The notes under the pieces were generated by a model. The model saw only the letters and a list, made by a program, of their open reading frames with translations. It had not been told where the DNA came from and searched no databases. Positions 24,661 to 33,838 of a DNA stretch of 64,000 bases are shown piece by piece. Source of the DNA: Nocardioides abyssi (GTDB taxonomy: Bacteria > Actinomycetota > Actinomycetes > Propionibacteriales > Nocardioidaceae); assembly GCF_030412915.1 (NCBI RefSeq), contig NZ_JAUHJR010000003.1:310001-374000 (forward strand), in the 5' to 3' direction. Position 1 is the first letter of the stretch. Each line of letters opens with the position of its first letter. Position numbers and translations under genes: made by a program.

Positions 24661-26084
24661 ACCTCCGGCTGGTCGCGGCGGCCCTCACCGCCGTCCTCGC
24701 CGTCGGCGGCACGACCGCGCTCAACGGGGCCGGTGCCGAGGCCCCCGACGCCACCCGGACCGCGCTCGCCCCGCCGGAGTGCGGCCCGGGGTCGCGGCCC
24801 GAGACCGACATCGACGGCCGCGTGCCCGCCGCCGACTTCGCGTCCGGCCGGGCGGCACAGGGCTACACCTGCAACACCCGGCTGGTCAGCCACCTCGGCC
24901 GCACCGGCGGGCTGAAGGTCCAGCGCTTCGAGGACCGCTCCGGCCACGTCTGCGCCTACTACGACGTCGCCAAGTCCTTCCCGCTCGGCGTGCTCCAAGC
25001 CGGGCTCGCAGGCCTCGGCACCGCCGTCGTCGACATGACCGACGCGCGCCGGCCGCGCCGCACCACGACGCTGCTCACCCCGGCGATGGCCTCCCCGCAC
25101 GAGTCCCTCCACCTCCACGAGAAGCGCGGTCTCCTCGTCGCGGTCATGGGCACGCTCGCCACCGCGCCCGGCATCCTCGACGTGTACGACGTCAAGCAGG
25201 ACTGCCGCAAGCCGCGCCTGCTCTCCTCGACCCCGGCCGGGTTCCTCGGCCACGAGTCCGGCTTCTCCCCCGACGGCCGGACGTTCTGGGCCAGCGCCCT
25301 GGTCGGCCTGACCGTCACCGCGATCGACCTGACCGACCCGCGCGCCCCGCGCCCGCTCAGCACGATCAACGGCGTGCTGTCCCACGGCGTGCGCACCTCC
25401 CCGGACGGCCGGACCCTCTACGTCGCCGACCTCGGCCTGCCCAACAGCAAGCGGCTCACCGAGGGCGGGCTCCGCGTCTACGACGTCAGCGCCATCCAGG
25501 ACCGCGAGCCGTTCCCGCGGGCCAGGCCGATCACCACCTACACCTGGCCCGACGTCGCCATCCCGCAGGTCCCCGAGCCGATGCGCGTCGACGGGCACGA
25601 CTACCTGCTGATGGTCGACGAGTTCAGCGAGCTCGCGCTCGACCCGACCTTCAGCTACCGCCCGGAGAACAGCGCCGCCATCGCCCGCATCCTCAACGTC
25701 GACGACCCCGCGAAGCCGTTCCAGGTCTCCGCGCTGCGCCTCGAGGTGCAGCTGACCGAGAACCGCGCCGGCGAGCAGCAGGACGATCCCGGCGCCAAGA
25801 GCCCGATCGGCGGCTACTCCTCGCACTACTGCGCGATCCCGCGGTTCAAGAACCCGCGCCTGGCCGCGTGCTCCTACATCGGCTCCGGGCTGCGGGTCTT
25901 CGACATCTCCGACCCCTACCACCCCCGGCAGGTCGCCTACTTCAACAAGCCGGCCCCCACCGGCGGCTACGCGATGGCCAAGCCGGCCTTCGACCGCGAC
26001 CGCGAGCAGGTGTGGTTCAGCGACTTCGACGCCGGCTTCTTCGCGGTCCGGCTGACCAACGGCGCGTGGCCGAAGGGCCTCTGA
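24657..26084 (+). CDS. Secreted LVIVD-repeat-like (beta-propeller) protein
   Basis: A 475-residue exported protein: signal peptide (NLRLVAAALTAVLAVGGTTALNGAGA), then repeats in which strands of the form GLGTAVVDMTDARRPRRTTTL, LTVTAIDLTDPRAPRPLSTI and GLRVFDISDPYHPRQVAYF recur. These are LVIVD-type beta-propeller blades found in cell-surface proteins. Several Cys residues (ECGPG, YTCNTR, HVCAYY, DCRKPR, SHYCAI, AACSY) may form disulfides. The GTG start at 24657 overlaps the restored stop of the CocE-type gene, implying translational coupling in the ancestral operon. The function is unknown; binding or scaffolding is more likely than catalysis. Confidence 0.8.
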   Translation: MNLRLVAAALTAVLAVGGTTALNGAGAEAPDATRTALAPPECGPGSRPETDIDGRVPAADFASGRAAQGYTCNTRLVSHLGRTGGLKVQRFEDRSGHVCAYYDVAKSFPLGVLQAGLAGLGTAVVDMTDARRPRRTTTLLTPAMASPHESLHLHEKRGLLVAVMGTLATAPGILDVYDVKQDCRKPRLLSSTPAGFLGHESGFSPDGRTFWASALVGLTVTAIDLTDPRAPRPLSTINGVLSHGVRTSPDGRTLYVADLGLPNSKRLTEGGLRVYDVSAIQDREPFPRARPITTYTWPDVAIPQVPEPMRVDGHDYLLMVDEFSELALDPTFSYRPENSAAIARILNVDDPAKPFQVSALRLEVQLTENRAGEQQDDPGAKSPIGGYSSHYCAIPRFKNPRLAACSYIGSGLRVFDISDPYHPRQVAYFNKPAPTGGYAMAKPAFDRDREQVWFSDFDAGFFAVRLTNGAWPKGL

Positions 26085-26102
26085 GGGCCGGCCGGTCCGG
26101 GA

Positions 26103-26801
26103 CTACCCCTCGACCACCTCCACCAGGCCGAACGGCACGGTCAGCACCTGGTCGCGCACTCGGAGGTGGAAGCGGGTGCGCCCGCGCTTGAGCACCGTCC
26201 CGACCACGCCCTCGTAGCGGCCGCCGGCCACGATCCGCGCCCGCTGCCCCACCCGCGGCGCGGGGGCGGCCGACCCGTCCCGCACCGCCACCGGGTCGGG
26301 CCCGGCCAGGAGGCGGCGCAGCGCGGCGTCGTACGTCTCGCCCATCGGTACGACGGCACCCCGGTGCGTCCAGGTGATCAGGTGCTCCCGGCTGAACGTC
26401 CGCGAGCAGCGGGTGCACGAGCCGGGCCGGGTCGGCCGGCGGTGCCGGGTGACGCGGTGGCCGGCCGGGCAGGTGCCGACCCAGTCCCCCTCGATGCTCG
26501 GCGCCTCCGGGTCCGAGCACCGTCGCCCGGAGCACCCGATGCGCAGCGCCGTCGCGCGCCAGACCGCGTCGTGACCGTGGCGCGGGCCGACCAGCGCGTG
26601 GGCGACCTCGTGCAGCACGGTGTCGCGGACCTCGGCCTCGTCGTGCAGCGCGGTCAGCGGCGCGCTGAGCCCGATCTGGCGCTGGTGGGGGCGGCAGATC
26701 CCGGCGCGCCGCTTGGCGCGGTCGAAGACCACCGTCCACCCCTGCAGGCCGTGCTCGTCGAGCAGGCCCCGCGCCATCCGCGCCGCCTCGTCCAGGTCCA
26801 C
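26103..26801 (-). CDS. SprT-like zinc metallopeptidase-family protein
   Basis: A 232-residue protein. The zinc site HEVAHALVGPRHGHDAVWRATAL has the HExxH motif with a third His, as in SprT/Spartan-like proteins. A zinc-ribbon-like part follows (GTCPAGH...GSCTRCSRTFS). The C-terminal 60 residues (RVGQRARIVAGGRYEGVVGTVLKRGRTRFHLRVRDQ) look like a small beta-barrel. The start at GTG 26801 is chosen because TAGGGT lies 7 nt before it; a GTG at 26825 is in frame but would overlap this promoter. SprT-like proteins in eukaryotes cut DNA-protein crosslinks; the bacterial role is poorly known. Confidence 0.82.
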   Translation of the reverse strand: MDLDEAARMARGLLDEHGLQGWTVVFDRAKRRAGICRPHQRQIGLSAPLTALHDEAEVRDTVLHEVAHALVGPRHGHDAVWRATALRIGCSGRRCSDPEAPSIEGDWVGTCPAGHRVTRHRRPTRPGSCTRCSRTFSREHLITWTHRGAVVPMGETYDAALRRLLAGPDPVAVRDGSAAPAPRVGQRARIVAGGRYEGVVGTVLKRGRTRFHLRVRDQVLTVPFGLVEVVEG

Positions 26802-26808
26802 GGCCCGC

Positions 26809-26814
26809 ACCCTA
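26809..26814 (-). promoter_or_regulatory. -10 element (TAGGGT) of SprT-like gene
   Basis: TAGGGT on the minus strand, 7 nt, then GTG at 26801. This decides the start codon used here. Confidence 0.5.
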
Positions 26815-26851
26815 GGTCGGTCCACCGACAGTCCCGAGCCGACCCGCGGAC

Positions 26852-26857
26852 TACGCT
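26852..26857 (+). promoter_or_regulatory. -10 element (TACGCT) of cobT
   Basis: TACGCT, 6 nt (CCGCCC), then GTG 26864, leaderless. It is back-to-back with the SprT-like promoter. Confidence 0.5.
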
Positions 26858-26863
26858 CCGCCC

Positions 26864-27892
26864 GTGCCGATGACTCCCCCGGACCCTGCCCTCGAGCGCG
26901 CCGCCCGCGAGCGCCTCGCCGGTCTCGCGACGCCGCCCGGCGCCCTCGGCCGGCTCGGCGACCTCGGCGCGCGGCTGTCCGCGATGCTCGGCTCGGTGCC
27001 GCCGCCGGCCCTCACCGACGTCCGCCTCGTCGTGCTCGCCGGCGACCACGGCGTCGCGGCCCACGGCGTCTCCGCCTACCCCCCGGCCGTCACCGCCGCG
27101 ATGGTCCGCTCGCTCGTCGACGGCACCGCCGGCGTCTCCGCGCTGGCCCGCTCCCACGACGTCGCCGTCCGCGTGCTCGACATCGGGGTCGACGACGACC
27201 TCGACGGGGTGCCGGACAAGGTGCGCGCCCACAAGGTCCGCCGCGGCAGCGGGGCGATCCACCTCGAGGACGCGCTCTCGGGCGAGGACGTGCGCCGTGC
27301 GCTCGACGTCGGCCGCGCCGTCGCGGCCGAGGAGGTCGCCGCCGGGGCGCAGGTGCTGATCAGCGGTGACCTCGGCATCGGCAACACCACTCCCGCGGCC
27401 GCGCTGGTCGCCGCCGCCCTGGGCCTGCCCGCGGAGGAGGTCGTGGGTCGCGGCACGGGCGTCGACGACGCCGGGCTGGCCCGCAAGACCGCCGTCGTCG
27501 ACCAGGCGCTGCGCCGCGCCGGCGACCGCACCGACGACCCGGTCGAGACGCTCGCTGCACTGTCCAGCGCCGACCTCGCCGCCACCACCGGTTTCGTCCT
27601 CGGTGCCGCCGAGGCCGGCGTGCCGGTCGTGCTCGACGGCCTGATGTCGGTCGCCTGCGCCCTCACCACGGTCCGGATCGAGCCGGGCGTGGCCGACTGG
27701 CTGGTCGCCGGCCACCGCTCGACCGAGCCCGCGCAGTCGCTGGCGCTGGAGAAGCTCGGTCTCGACCCGCTCCTCGACCTCGGCCTCCGCCTCGGCGAGG
27801 GCAGCGGCGCCGTCGCGGCGGTCCCGATGCTCCGGGGCGCGGTCGCGCTGCTGCGCGACGTCGCCCTGCTCAGCGACCTGCTGCCCGGCTGA
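26864..27892 (+). CDS. cobT: Nicotinate-nucleotide--dimethylbenzimidazole phosphoribosyltransferase
   Basis: A 342-residue CobT. It transfers phosphoribose from nicotinate mononucleotide to the lower-ligand base (DMB), giving alpha-ribazole phosphate for cobalamin. Motifs include TPPGALGRLGDLGARLSAML, VVLAGDHGVAAHGVSAYP, the substrate loop SGDLGIGNTTPAAALVAAAL, GRGTGVDDAGLARK and the C-terminal LDLGLRLGEGSGAVAAVPMLRGAV, which includes the catalytic Glu in GEGSGA. cobS follows after one base and cobU is convergent, forming a compact lower-ligand assembly cluster. There is no cobalamin riboswitch upstream; the promoter appears leaderless. Confidence 0.95.
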   Translation: MPMTPPDPALERAARERLAGLATPPGALGRLGDLGARLSAMLGSVPPPALTDVRLVVLAGDHGVAAHGVSAYPPAVTAAMVRSLVDGTAGVSALARSHDVAVRVLDIGVDDDLDGVPDKVRAHKVRRGSGAIHLEDALSGEDVRRALDVGRAVAAEEVAAGAQVLISGDLGIGNTTPAAALVAAALGLPAEEVVGRGTGVDDAGLARKTAVVDQALRRAGDRTDDPVETLAALSSADLAATTGFVLGAAEAGVPVVLDGLMSVACALTTVRIEPGVADWLVAGHRSTEPAQSLALEKLGLDPLLDLGLRLGEGSGAVAAVPMLRGAVALLRDVALLSDLLPG

Positions 27893-27893
27893 G

Positions 27894-28643
27894 GTGGGAC
27901 CGCTGCTGGACGCCTGGCGGCTCGCGGTCGGCACGCTCACCGCGGTCCCCGTCGCGCCGCCGCGCACGGTCGACGCCCGCACCGCCGGGCGGGCGATGCT
28001 GCTGGCACCGCTGGCCGCCGTCCCCCTCGGCGCCGTCGTCGCCGTCGTGGGCCTGGTCGGGCCAGAGCTCGGCCTGACGGCACTGGTGACCGCGGTGCTC
28101 GCCGTCGCTGCGCTCGTCGCCGGCAGCCGCGCCTTCCACCTCGACGGCCTCTCCGACACCGCCGACGGGCTGACCGCCTCCTACGACCGCCGCCGCTCCC
28201 TCGAGGTCATGAAGTCCGGCTCGGCCGGCCCCGCCGGCGTCGCCGCCGTCGTGCTCGTGCTCGGCACCCAGGTCGCCGCCCTCACGGCGCTGCTCCGCGA
28301 GGACCGCGGCTGGCTGGTCGCCGGCGTCCTCGTCTGCCTCTCCCGCTGCGCCCTGGCTCTCGCCTGCACCCGCGGCGTCCCCGGCGCCCGCCCCGACGGG
28401 CTCGGCGCGACGTACGTCGGCTCCGTCCGGCCCCTCGCCACCCTCGCCCTCTGGCTCGCCGCCGCCGCCGCGGCGTACGCCGCCACCGGCCCCTCCGGCG
28501 TCGTCGCGCTCGTCCTCGCGGCAGCCGTCGTGGTGCTCGTCCTGCACCGCGCGGTCCGGAGGTTCGGCGGCGTCACGGGTGACGTGTTCGGCGCCTCGGT
28601 CGAGCTCGGTCTCGCCACCCTGCTCGTCGTCGCCTCTGCCTGA
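27894..28643 (+). CDS. cobS: Adenosylcobinamide-GDP ribazoletransferase (cobalamin synthase)
   Basis: A 249-residue polytopic membrane enzyme that joins adenosylcobinamide-GDP and alpha-ribazole (phosphate). The characteristic cytosolic motif HLDGLSDTADGLTASYDRRRSLEVMKSGSAGPAG is present (Asp-rich, metal-binding), flanked by Ala/Val/Leu membrane helices. It has a GTG start one base after the cobT stop, so the two are translationally coupled. The RRFGGVTGDVFGA element near the C-terminus is also family-typical. Confidence 0.94.
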   Translation: MGPLLDAWRLAVGTLTAVPVAPPRTVDARTAGRAMLLAPLAAVPLGAVVAVVGLVGPELGLTALVTAVLAVAALVAGSRAFHLDGLSDTADGLTASYDRRRSLEVMKSGSAGPAGVAAVVLVLGTQVAALTALLREDRGWLVAGVLVCLSRCALALACTRGVPGARPDGLGATYVGSVRPLATLALWLAAAAAAYAATGPSGVVALVLAAAVVVLVLHRAVRRFGGVTGDVFGASVELGLATLLVVASA

Positions 28644-28653
28644 CCGCCCGCGC

Positions 28654-29217
28654 TCAGAGCGGGTCGGGGAGCACCACCACCCGCCCGGCGACGACGAGGT
28701 GCACCTCGTCGCAGGCCGCGCCGAGCCGCTGGTTGACCGTGCCGAGCAGGTCGCGGAAGAGCCGGCCCGAGCGGTGGGCGGGCACGACGCCCAGCCCGAC
28801 CTCGTTGGTCACCAGCACCACGGGTCCGGGAGCAGCAGCCACGACGGCGACGACCGGCTCGAGCGCGGCCAGCACGTGCCGGTGCACCTCGTCGGCCGGC
28901 GCCTCCCAGAGGCCCGCCCCGTCGATGATCGCGGTCAGCCAGGTGCCGACGCAGTCCACGAGCACCGCGGCGCCACCGGCGTCCAGGAGCGCCGCGGCCA
29001 GGTCGGCGGTCTCGACGGTGGTCCACCCGGCCGGCCGGCGGTCCCGGTGCGCGGCCACCCGCGCCGCCCAGTCGGCGTCGTCGGCCGATGGGACGGGCCC
29101 CGGCGCGACGTAGACGACCTCCGCGGCGCCGGCCAGCAGCCGCTCGGCGTGCGTCGACTTCCCCGACCGCACGCCGCCGGTCACCAGCACCCTCGACGGA
29201 CCGCTCGACGCCTCCAC
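28654..29217 (-). CDS. cobU: Adenosylcobinamide kinase / adenosylcobinamide-phosphate guanylyltransferase
   Basis: A 187-residue bifunctional CobU/CobP. The P-loop TGGVRSGKS is at the N-terminus, the nucleotide-binding PEP-like segment VVYVAPGP follows, then AARVAAHRDRRPAGWTTVE with the guanylylated His, VLVDCVGTWLTAII and VTNEVGLGVVP...GRLFRDLLGTVNQRLG. It phosphorylates adenosylcobinamide and guanylylates the product, supplying CobS. The start is set at GTG 29217 because TAGGCT stands 7 nt before it; a GTG at 29250 would add 11 residues and overlap this promoter. It is convergent with cobS. Confidence 0.93.
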   Translation of the reverse strand: MEASSGPSRVLVTGGVRSGKSTHAERLLAGAAEVVYVAPGPVPSADDADWAARVAAHRDRRPAGWTTVETADLAAALLDAGGAAVLVDCVGTWLTAIIDGAGLWEAPADEVHRHVLAALEPVVAVVAAAPGPVVLVTNEVGLGVVPAHRSGRLFRDLLGTVNQRLGAACDEVHLVVAGRVVVLPDPL

Positions 29218-29224
29218 GGGCAGC

Positions 29225-29230
29225 AGCCTA
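29225..29230 (-). promoter_or_regulatory. -10 element (TAGGCT) of cobU
   Basis: On the minus strand TAGGCT, 7 nt (GCTGCCC), then GTG 29217. Confidence 0.5.
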
Positions 29231-29258
29231 GCCAGCCGATGATCGGACACCCGACCTC

Positions 29259-29278
29259 TTGCTAGGACGTCCTACCAA
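29259..29278. promoter_or_regulatory. Palindromic operator before the valine-degradation operon
   Basis: TTGCTAGGACGTCCTACCAA: a perfect 12-bp palindrome TAGGACGTCCTA flanked by TTG/CAA arms with one mismatched pair. It ends 5 bp before the predicted -10 (CAGAGT, 29283-29288) and covers the -35 region, so a TetR-type dimer bound here should repress the operon. The regulator gene is not obvious; the MarR gene at 33825 is a candidate by proximity only. Confidence 0.6.
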
Positions 29279-29282
29279 ATGG

Positions 29283-29288
29283 CAGAGT
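29283..29288 (+). promoter_or_regulatory. -10 element (CAGAGT) of acyl-CoA dehydrogenase operon
   Basis: CAGAGT, 7 nt (GCCACCC), then ATG 29296. It supports ATG 29296 rather than GTG 29287 as the start. Confidence 0.45.
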
Positions 29289-29295
29289 GCCACCC

Positions 29296-30462
29296 ATGAG
29301 CACCTCTGCGAGCAGCCCTGCGCTGGACCCCGAGGAGCGCCGCGCGATCGTCGAGGCGGTCCGCGACTTCACCGAGGCCCGGATCGCCCCGAAGGCCGTC
29401 GAGTGGGACCAGGCGCACCACTTCCCCGTGGACGTCCTGGCCGAGGCCGGCGGCCTCGGGCTCGGCGCGATCTACGCCAAGGAGGACGTCGGCGGCTCCG
29501 GACTCGGCCGCAGCGAGGCGGTGCTGATCTTCGAGGAGCTCTCCCGCGGCGACGTCGCCGTGGCGGCGTACATCTCCATCCACAACATGGCCGTCTGGAT
29601 GATCGACACTTTCGGCAACGACGAGCAGCGCCGGCGCTGGGTGCCGCACCTGGCCGGGATGGACAACCTCGCGAGCTACTGCCTCACCGAGCCCGACGCG
29701 GGCTCCGACGCCGGCAACCTGCGCACCACCGCTCGTCGCGACGGCGACGACTGGGTGCTGAGCGGCACCAAGCAGTTCATCTCCGGTGCGGGCGCCTCGA
29801 GCGTCTACGTCGTCATGGCCCGCACCGGCGGCGCCGGCCCCAAGGGCATCAGTGCGTTCATCGTCCCCGCGGAGTCCGAGGGCCTCTCCTTCGGCGCCGA
29901 GGAGCAGAAGATGGGCTGGCACGCCCAGCCCACCCGCCAGGTCGTCATGGACGACGTCCGCGTCCCCGCCGAGAACCTCCTCGGCGAGGAGGGCCAGGGC
30001 TTCACGATCGCCATGCGCGGCCTCAACGGCGGCCGGCTCAACATCGCCGCGTGCTCGCTGGGCGGCGCCCAGTGGGCCGTGGACCGCGCGGCCGAGCACC
30101 TGCGCACGCGGCAGGCCTTCGGCGGCCCGCTCACCGACCAGCAGGGCCTGGTCTTCGCGCTCGCCGACGCCCACATCGAGCTCCAGGCGGCCCGCACGAT
30201 GCTGCACGACGCCGCAGCCCGCCTGGACGCCGGCGACCCGGACGCCGCGGTCGTCGTGGCGGGCGCCAAGCGCTTCGTCACCGACGCCGGCTGGAAGGCC
30301 GCCAACACCGCCCTGCAGCTGCACGGCGGCTACGGCTACCTTGCCGAGTACGGCATCGAGAAGGTCGTCCGCGACCTCCGCGTGCACCAGATCCTCGAAG
30401 GGACCAACGAGATCATGCGAGTCATCGTGGGCCGCGCGCTCACCCAGGGCGGCGCGGCATGA
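29296..30462 (+). CDS. Acyl-CoA dehydrogenase (isobutyryl-CoA dehydrogenase-like)
   Basis: A 388-residue flavoprotein dehydrogenase. Motifs: SYCLTEPDAGSDAGNL and FISGAGASSVYVVMARTG (FAD and substrate domains), MGWHAQPTRQVVMDDVRVPAENLLGEEGQGF, RQAFGGPLTDQQG, HGGYGYLAEYGIEKVVRDLRVHQILEGTNEIMR with the catalytic Glu in EGTNE. It would convert isobutyryl-CoA to methacrylyl-CoA and pass electrons to ETF. The placement in front of an HIBYL-CoA hydrolase, 3-hydroxyisobutyrate dehydrogenase and enoyl-CoA hydratase makes valine catabolism the best reading. It ends in an ATGA overlap with the next gene. Confidence 0.9.
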   Translation: MSTSASSPALDPEERRAIVEAVRDFTEARIAPKAVEWDQAHHFPVDVLAEAGGLGLGAIYAKEDVGGSGLGRSEAVLIFEELSRGDVAVAAYISIHNMAVWMIDTFGNDEQRRRWVPHLAGMDNLASYCLTEPDAGSDAGNLRTTARRDGDDWVLSGTKQFISGAGASSVYVVMARTGGAGPKGISAFIVPAESEGLSFGAEEQKMGWHAQPTRQVVMDDVRVPAENLLGEEGQGFTIAMRGLNGGRLNIAACSLGGAQWAVDRAAEHLRTRQAFGGPLTDQQGLVFALADAHIELQAARTMLHDAAARLDAGDPDAAVVVAGAKRFVTDAGWKAANTALQLHGGYGYLAEYGIEKVVRDLRVHQILEGTNEIMRVIVGRALTQGGAA

Positions 30463-31538
30463 GCGACCAGCAGCCGGACGCCCCGGAGCCCGAGGTCGTC
30501 GTCTCCACCACCGGCCACCTCGGCCGGCTGGAGCTCAACCGGCCCCGCGCGATCAACGCGCTGAACCACACGATGGTCGGCCTGCTCCAGGAGGCGCTCG
30601 ACGCCTGGCGCGCCGACGACGCGGTCCGCACCGTGCTGCTCACCGGCCGCGGCGAGCGCGGCCTGTGCGCTGGCGGCGACATCGTGTCGATCTGGAAGGA
30701 CGCCAAGGCCGGGACCCACGCGTCCGCGCGCTTCTGGTCCGACGAGTACGTCCTCAACCACGCGATCAACACCTACCCCAAGCCGTACGTCGCCGTGATG
30801 GACGGCATCGTCCTCGGCGGCGGCATCGGCGTCTCGGCGCACGCGAGCCACCGCGTCGTGACCGAGCGCTCCTCCCTCGGCATGCCCGAGACGGGCATCG
30901 GCTTCGTGCCGGACGTGGGCGGCACCTGGCTGCTCTCCCACGCCCCCGGCGAGCTCGGCACCCACCTCGGCCTGACCGCCGGCTCGGTCGGCCCCGGCGA
31001 CGCGATCGCGCTCGGCCTGGCCGACCACTTCGTGCCCGCCGACCGCCTCGACGAGCTGGTCAGCCGCCTCGTCGACGAAGACCCCGACGCCGTGCTGGCC
31101 GACCTCGCGCAGCCCGCCCCCGAGGCACCGCTGCTCGCCCAGCGCGACTGGATCGACGAGTGCTACGCCGGCGACGACGCGGCCGCGATCCTCACCCGCC
31201 TGCGCGAGCACCGCTCCCCCGAGGCCCAGCAGGCCGCCGAGACCCTCGCCAAGCGCTCGCCGTTCGCGGTCACCACCACCCTGCGCGCGCTCCGCGAGGC
31301 CGCGGGCCTCGCCGACCTCGGCGCCGCCCTCGCGATGGAGCTGCGGCTGACCGTCCGCTTCCTCGACGTGCCCGACTTCGTCGAGGGCGTCCGCGCCCAG
31401 GTCATCGACAAGGACCGCAACCCCCAGTGGCAGCCGGCCTCGCTCGACGAGGTCGACCCCGCCGCCGTCGCCGCCCTCTTCGAGCCCCTGCCCTCGGGCG
31501 AGCTCGAGCTCCCCACCACCTCCGGAGGACCCGCATGA
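30459..31538 (+). CDS. 3-hydroxyisobutyryl-CoA hydrolase (enoyl-CoA hydratase/isomerase family)
   Basis: A 359-residue crotonase-fold protein. It is longer than ordinary enoyl-CoA hydratases (about 260) and has the HIBYL-CoA hydrolase features LCAGGDIVSIWKDAK, YPKPYVAVMDGIVLGGGIGVSAHASHRVVTERS and MPETGIGFVPDVGGTWLLSHAPGELGTHLGLT, with Glu/Asp catalytic residues. The C-terminal EGVRAQVIDKDRNPQWQPASLDEV is diagnostic (RA-IDKD-NP-W). It hydrolyses 3-hydroxyisobutyryl-CoA to 3-hydroxyisobutyrate, feeding the next gene. It starts in an ATGA overlap and ends in another with mmsB. Confidence 0.9.
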   Translation: MSDQQPDAPEPEVVVSTTGHLGRLELNRPRAINALNHTMVGLLQEALDAWRADDAVRTVLLTGRGERGLCAGGDIVSIWKDAKAGTHASARFWSDEYVLNHAINTYPKPYVAVMDGIVLGGGIGVSAHASHRVVTERSSLGMPETGIGFVPDVGGTWLLSHAPGELGTHLGLTAGSVGPGDAIALGLADHFVPADRLDELVSRLVDEDPDAVLADLAQPAPEAPLLAQRDWIDECYAGDDAAAILTRLREHRSPEAQQAAETLAKRSPFAVTTTLRALREAAGLADLGAALAMELRLTVRFLDVPDFVEGVRAQVIDKDRNPQWQPASLDEVDPAAVAALFEPLPSGELELPTTSGGPA

Positions 31539-32437
31539 GCACCACGACCGTCGCCTTCATCGGCCTGGGCAACATGGGCGGCCCGATGGCCGCGAACCTC
31601 GTCGGGGCGGGCCACACCGTCACCGGCTTCGACGTCGGCCAGGAGGCCTGCGACAAGGCCCGCGAGGCCGGCATCGACGTCAAGGGCTCCGCCGCCGAGG
31701 CCGTCGCCGGCGCCGGCGCGGTCGTCACCATGCTGCCGAACGGCGCCCTGCTGCTCTCGGTGTACGACGAGGTGCTGGCCGCCGCCGCGCCCGGCACGCT
31801 CTTCGTCGACTGCTCGACCGTCGCGGTCTCCGACGCCCGCCAGGCGGCCGACCTGGCCGTCGCCGCGGGCCACCGCGCCGCGGACGCCCCGGTCTCCGGC
31901 GGCGTCGGCGGCGCCGAGGCCGGCTCGCTGACCTTCATGCTCGGCTGCGACGACGCGCTCGCCGAGGAGATCACCGCGCTGCTCGACCCGATGGCCGGCC
32001 GCGTCGTGCACTGCGGCGCCTCGGGTGCCGGCCAGGCCGCGAAGATCTGCAACAACATGGTGCTCGGCGCCTCGATGATCGCCATCTCCGAGGCGTTCGT
32101 GCTCGGCGAGAAGCTGGGCCTGACCCACCAGGCGTTCTTCGACGTCGCCTCGACCGCCTCGGGCCAGTGCTGGGCGCTGACCACCAACTGCCCGGTCCCC
32201 GGCCCGGTGCCGACCAGCCCGGCCAACCGCGACTGGAAGCCCGGCTTCGCCGGCGCGCTCATGGCCAAGGACCTCGGCCTGGCCCGCCGCGCCGTCGAGG
32301 AGTCCGGCACCGACGCCGCGGTCGGCTCGCTCGCCGAGGAGCTCTATCGTCGCTTCGCCGACGAGGGCGGCGCCGGCCTCGACTTCTCCGCCATCGTCAA
32401 CACCATCCGGGAGCGCTCGGCCGCCACGGCCGAGTGA
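31535..32437 (+). CDS. mmsB: 3-hydroxyisobutyrate dehydrogenase
   Basis: A 300-residue beta-hydroxyacid dehydrogenase. The NAD motif is FIGLGNMGGPMAANL, the substrate motif DAPVSGGVGGAEAGSLTFMLG is followed by the catalytic-Lys loop GAGQAAKICNNMVLGASM, and the C-terminal FAGALMAKDLGLA is typical. It oxidises 3-hydroxyisobutyrate to methylmalonate semialdehyde. TCCGGAGGA precedes ATG 31535, which lies in an ATGA overlap. The methylmalonate-semialdehyde dehydrogenase (mmsA) that would complete the route is not in the window. Confidence 0.93.
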   Translation: MSTTTVAFIGLGNMGGPMAANLVGAGHTVTGFDVGQEACDKAREAGIDVKGSAAEAVAGAGAVVTMLPNGALLLSVYDEVLAAAAPGTLFVDCSTVAVSDARQAADLAVAAGHRAADAPVSGGVGGAEAGSLTFMLGCDDALAEEITALLDPMAGRVVHCGASGAGQAAKICNNMVLGASMIAISEAFVLGEKLGLTHQAFFDVASTASGQCWALTTNCPVPGPVPTSPANRDWKPGFAGALMAKDLGLARRAVEESGTDAAVGSLAEELYRRFADEGGAGLDFSAIVNTIRERSAATAE

Positions 32438-32479
32438 CCCGACCCGCCACCACCCGCTGACCAGCAGCCGAGGAGCCCC

Positions 32480-33256
<777 letters not shown>

Positions 33257-33312
33257 CGCTGCTCGGGCGCCGTTCGGACGTCATTCCGGCGCTGCCCGGG
33301 CGACCGCGCCGG

Positions 33313-33825
33313 TCAGGGGGTGAAGTCCCCCCGGCCGGCGCGGAAGCGTCCCAGCACCTCCACCAGCGAGGCCACGTCGTCGCGGGAGAGCCCGATCGCC
33401 TCGAACACCTCGGCGTTGAGCACCGCCGTCGCCTCCTCGACGAGCCGCCGGCCCGCCTCGGTCAGCACGAGCACCGCCGACCGGCCGTCGTCGGGGTTGG
33501 CGACGCGCTGCACGAGCCCGTCCTCGGCCAGCCGCGCGGCCAGGCTGGTCAACGACGTGGGGTGCACCTGCAGCCGCTGGCCGGCGCGACGCATCGTCAT
33601 CCGCTGCTCGGAGGCGAACGACAGCAGCCGCAGCAGCTCGAACCGGGCGAAGGTCAAGCCGTAGGGCCGCAGCAGCCCGTCGATCTGGGTCAGCAGCAGC
33701 TGCTGGGCCCGCATGACCGAGGTGACCGCGGCCATCCCCGGGGCGGCGTCGTCCCACCCGTGGGCGACCCACTGGCGGCGTGCCTCCGCGATCGGGTCGC
33801 GACCGGGCGTGGGTGGGCTGCTCAT
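33313..33825 (-). CDS. MarR family transcriptional regulator
   Basis: A 170-residue winged-helix regulator. The recognition helix region is RRAGQRLQVHPTSLTSLAARLAEDGLVQRVANPDDGRSAVLVLTEAGRRLVEEA, including the DxRS/A wing motif. The N-terminal residues to about 30 and the C-terminal helices form the dimer interface of the family. It lies convergent to the valine operon and may sense a CoA ester or acid, but its ligand is unknown. TAGGCT is 7 nt before ATG 33825, giving a leaderless message. Confidence 0.9.
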   Translation of the reverse strand: MSSPPTPGRDPIAEARRQWVAHGWDDAAPGMAAVTSVMRAQQLLLTQIDGLLRPYGLTFARFELLRLLSFASEQRMTMRRAGQRLQVHPTSLTSLAARLAEDGLVQRVANPDDGRSAVLVLTEAGRRLVEEATAVLNAEVFEAIGLSRDDVASLVEVLGRFRAGRGDFTP

Positions 33826-33832
33826 CGCCGGG

Positions 33833-33838
33833 AGCCTA
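33833..33838 (-). promoter_or_regulatory. -10 element (TAGGCT) of MarR gene
   Basis: On the minus strand TAGGCT, 7 nt, then ATG 33825. It lies within the last codons and just before the stop of the SDR gene transcribed toward it. Confidence 0.45.

Noticed and set aside
26820-26870. Cobalamin riboswitch before cobT
   Set aside because: The intergenic space is about 60 bp and a leaderless promoter occupies it; there is no B12 box.
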